From Pseudomonadota bacterium (lineage in GTDB: Bacteria > Pseudomonadota > Gammaproteobacteria > Steroidobacterales > GCA-2729495), in contig JAUPLK010000085.1 of the NCBI GenBank assembly GCA_030836925.1, positions 1 to 6,919 on the forward strand: a stretch of DNA of 6,919 nt, given 5' to 3'. A program made the position numbers and the translations under genes. Below, one piece after another: positions 6,052 to 6,919 of this stretch; positions within the stretch are counted from its first letter, which is position 1, and every line of letters begins with the position of its first letter. The notes beneath the pieces were generated by a model. It saw only the letters and a list, made by a program, of their open reading frames with translations, searched no databases and had not been told where the DNA came from.

Positions 6052-6810
6052 CTACTGCAAGGGCGTCGCGATGATCTGCCGGATCTGCTGGCCGACTTCC
6101 TTGCCGACCACGGTATAGACACCCTTCCATGCGCGCGGATCGAGGCTCTCGTCGAGGAAGCATTCCAGGTGTTTCATGTCGCGCTGACGCAGCAGCGCAG
6201 CATCGGGGCCATCGAAGCGGAGAGCGCCGGCCAGTTCGAGCCAGTGCGCCAGATAACCGTGAATGCTCGGCGTCACTTTCGCGAGCTCGGTGGCTGTTGC
6301 CGGCCGGCTCGTGCCAATCGACCAGTGCGACAGATAGGTGGCGATGGCCGGGTTGCCCGGCGCATGCGAGCACACGTTCTGGTAGTCGTTGATGGCTTTC
6401 CAGTACGGCATGTTCAAGGGATCGAAAACCTGACGGAAGTATTGCGGGTAATCAACGGCATCAAGTCGCGGCAGGAAGTCCACGTTGAATACACAGGCCT
6501 CTGGCGAGAACTGCACAACCTGGGCATGAAAATGCGGCATCACGCTGTCGGCGCGCCCGAACAGGAAGAACAACTGTGTATCGACCGGGCCGGCACACAG
6601 CCGAAAATGCACCATGCGATCGGCGCAGCTGCCCGGTCCGGCGCTCCACAGACGCAGAAAACCTGCGTCAGCATGCGGGGCTTCGAGGGCCCTGAGCTGC
6701 AGCAGAGGCCCGCCTGTCTCACCGGTGCGCTCACTGAAGCCCGGCAATGCGACCAGGCTGCGCGCAACCAGTTCGTTGACGAAAGGCAGACTGAACGATC
6801 CGGATGACAC
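6052..6810 (-). CDS. Protein resembling ferredoxin-dependent bilin reductase / red chlorophyll catabolite reductase
   Basis: A 252-residue soluble protein without signal peptide or membrane segment. Recognition is by pattern only. DRMVHFRL (64-71) precedes a beta-rich stretch ending in FGRADSVMPHFHAQVVQ (84-100), then VFNVDFLPRLDAVDYP (107-122), then YLSHWSIGT (159-167). The end, DPRAWKGVYTVVGKEVGQQI (224-243), recalls the bilin-reductase end with its Asp-Pro-Arg, Gly-Glu and terminal helix. Known relatives reduce linear tetrapyrroles with electrons from ferredoxin; Asp111 and His93/His95 lie where acidic and His active-site residues might be expected. Length (about 250) fits the superfamily. 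The substrate here is unknown and need not be a bilin. It starts with GTG directly after the TGA of the CoA-transferase gene, implying translational coupling. It could instead be an unrelated protein of unknown function. Confidence 0.6.
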   Translation of the reverse strand: MSSGSFSLPFVNELVARSLVALPGFSERTGETGGPLLQLRALEAPHADAGFLRLWSAGPGSCADRMVHFRLCAGPVDTQLFFLFGRADSVMPHFHAQVVQFSPEACVFNVDFLPRLDAVDYPQYFRQVFDPLNMPYWKAINDYQNVCSHAPGNPAIATYLSHWSIGTSRPATATELAKVTPSIHGYLAHWLELAGALRFDGPDAALLRQRDMKHLECFLDESLDPRAWKGVYTVVGKEVGQQIRQIIATPLQ

Positions 6811-6919
6811 TCAGATCACGCCATCGCGCGACAGCGTCTGTCGTTCGTCGCTGCTGTAGCCGAGCAGTTCGCCCAGCACTTCATCGTTGTGCTGACCAAC
6901 CGTCGCACCCGGCCAGTCG
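6811..6919 (-). CDS. C-terminal end of a class III (CaiB/BaiF) CoA-transferase, partial
   Basis: Only the last 35 residues and the TGA stop lie in the window; the gene begins beyond the right edge. The frame ends DWPGATVGQHNDEVLGELLG, then YSSDERQTLSRDGVI. This is the characteristic tail of CaiB/BaiF CoA-transferases: Gly-Gln-His-(Thr/Asn)-Asp-Glu-Val-Leu, then Glu-Leu-Leu-Gly, and finally a helix ending in Gly-Val-Ile. Such enzymes move CoA between carboxylic acids, commonly in carnitine, bile-acid, oxalate or aromatic-acid metabolism. The catalytic Asp is outside the window, so the substrate cannot be suggested. It is the upstream gene of the leftward operon and abuts the next start with no gap. 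Confidence 0.82.
   Translation of the reverse strand, partial: DWPGATVGQHNDEVLGELLGYSSDERQTLSRDGVI

Noticed and set aside
6169..6807. 212-codon open frame on the plus strand opposite the bilin-reductase-like gene
   Set aside because: The minus-strand frame shows recognisable motifs and fits a tight operon. The plus-strand product has no domain and no ribosome site, and faces against its neighbours.

Overview
The window looks like chromosomal DNA from a GC-rich gammaproteobacterium, possibly near Nevskiales, Steroidobacterales or Xanthomonadales. This is an inference from four things: strong GC bias at third codon positions, a YqjD-YqjE-YqjK cell-envelope cluster, a secreted protease with a GlyGly-CTERM-type tail, and a dockerin-like protein end of the '...PPGPSG' type. 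I see no rRNA, tRNA, CRISPR array, insertion sequence or phage module. Gene density is very high and no gene-free stretch reaches 300 bases.

Layout, left to right. (1) Bases 2-115 (+) are the last 37 codons of a protein ending in a dockerin/EF-hand-like calcium loop. (2) Bases 152-2032 (+) encode a complete ABC exporter half-transporter, with its membrane domain fused to its ATPase. (3) Bases 2023-3930 (-) encode a secreted subtilisin-family (S8) protease with signal peptide, I9-like propeptide, catalytic domain, PKD-like domain and C-terminal sorting signal. Genes 2 and 3 converge and overlap through a perfect palindrome, so both proteins end in Tyr-Arg-stop. (4) A 130-bp divergent intergenic region separates the protease from the next operon. 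(5) Bases 4061-5120 (+) hold a three-gene operon: a DUF883/YqjD-ElaB protein, a YqjE-type membrane protein and a YqjK-like protein. (6) Bases 5142-6919 (-) hold a second operon, transcribed right to left: the end of a class III (CaiB/BaiF) CoA-transferase, a protein resembling the ferredoxin-dependent bilin reductase / red chlorophyll catabolite reductase superfamily, and a YeeZ-like atypical short-chain dehydrogenase.

How the genes may work together. The YqjD-E-K proteins are a known co-occurring set of small inner-membrane proteins linked to stationary phase and stress in Escherichia coli. The protease is probably exported, matured by removal of its propeptide, and anchored or released at the surface through its C-terminal signal. 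The right-hand operon is the most unusual part. A CoA-transferase, a bilin-reductase-like protein and an NAD(P)-binding protein in tight linkage suggest an uncharacterised small-molecule pathway, but its substrate cannot be read from the sequence. I found no defence, toxin-antitoxin or mobile system here.
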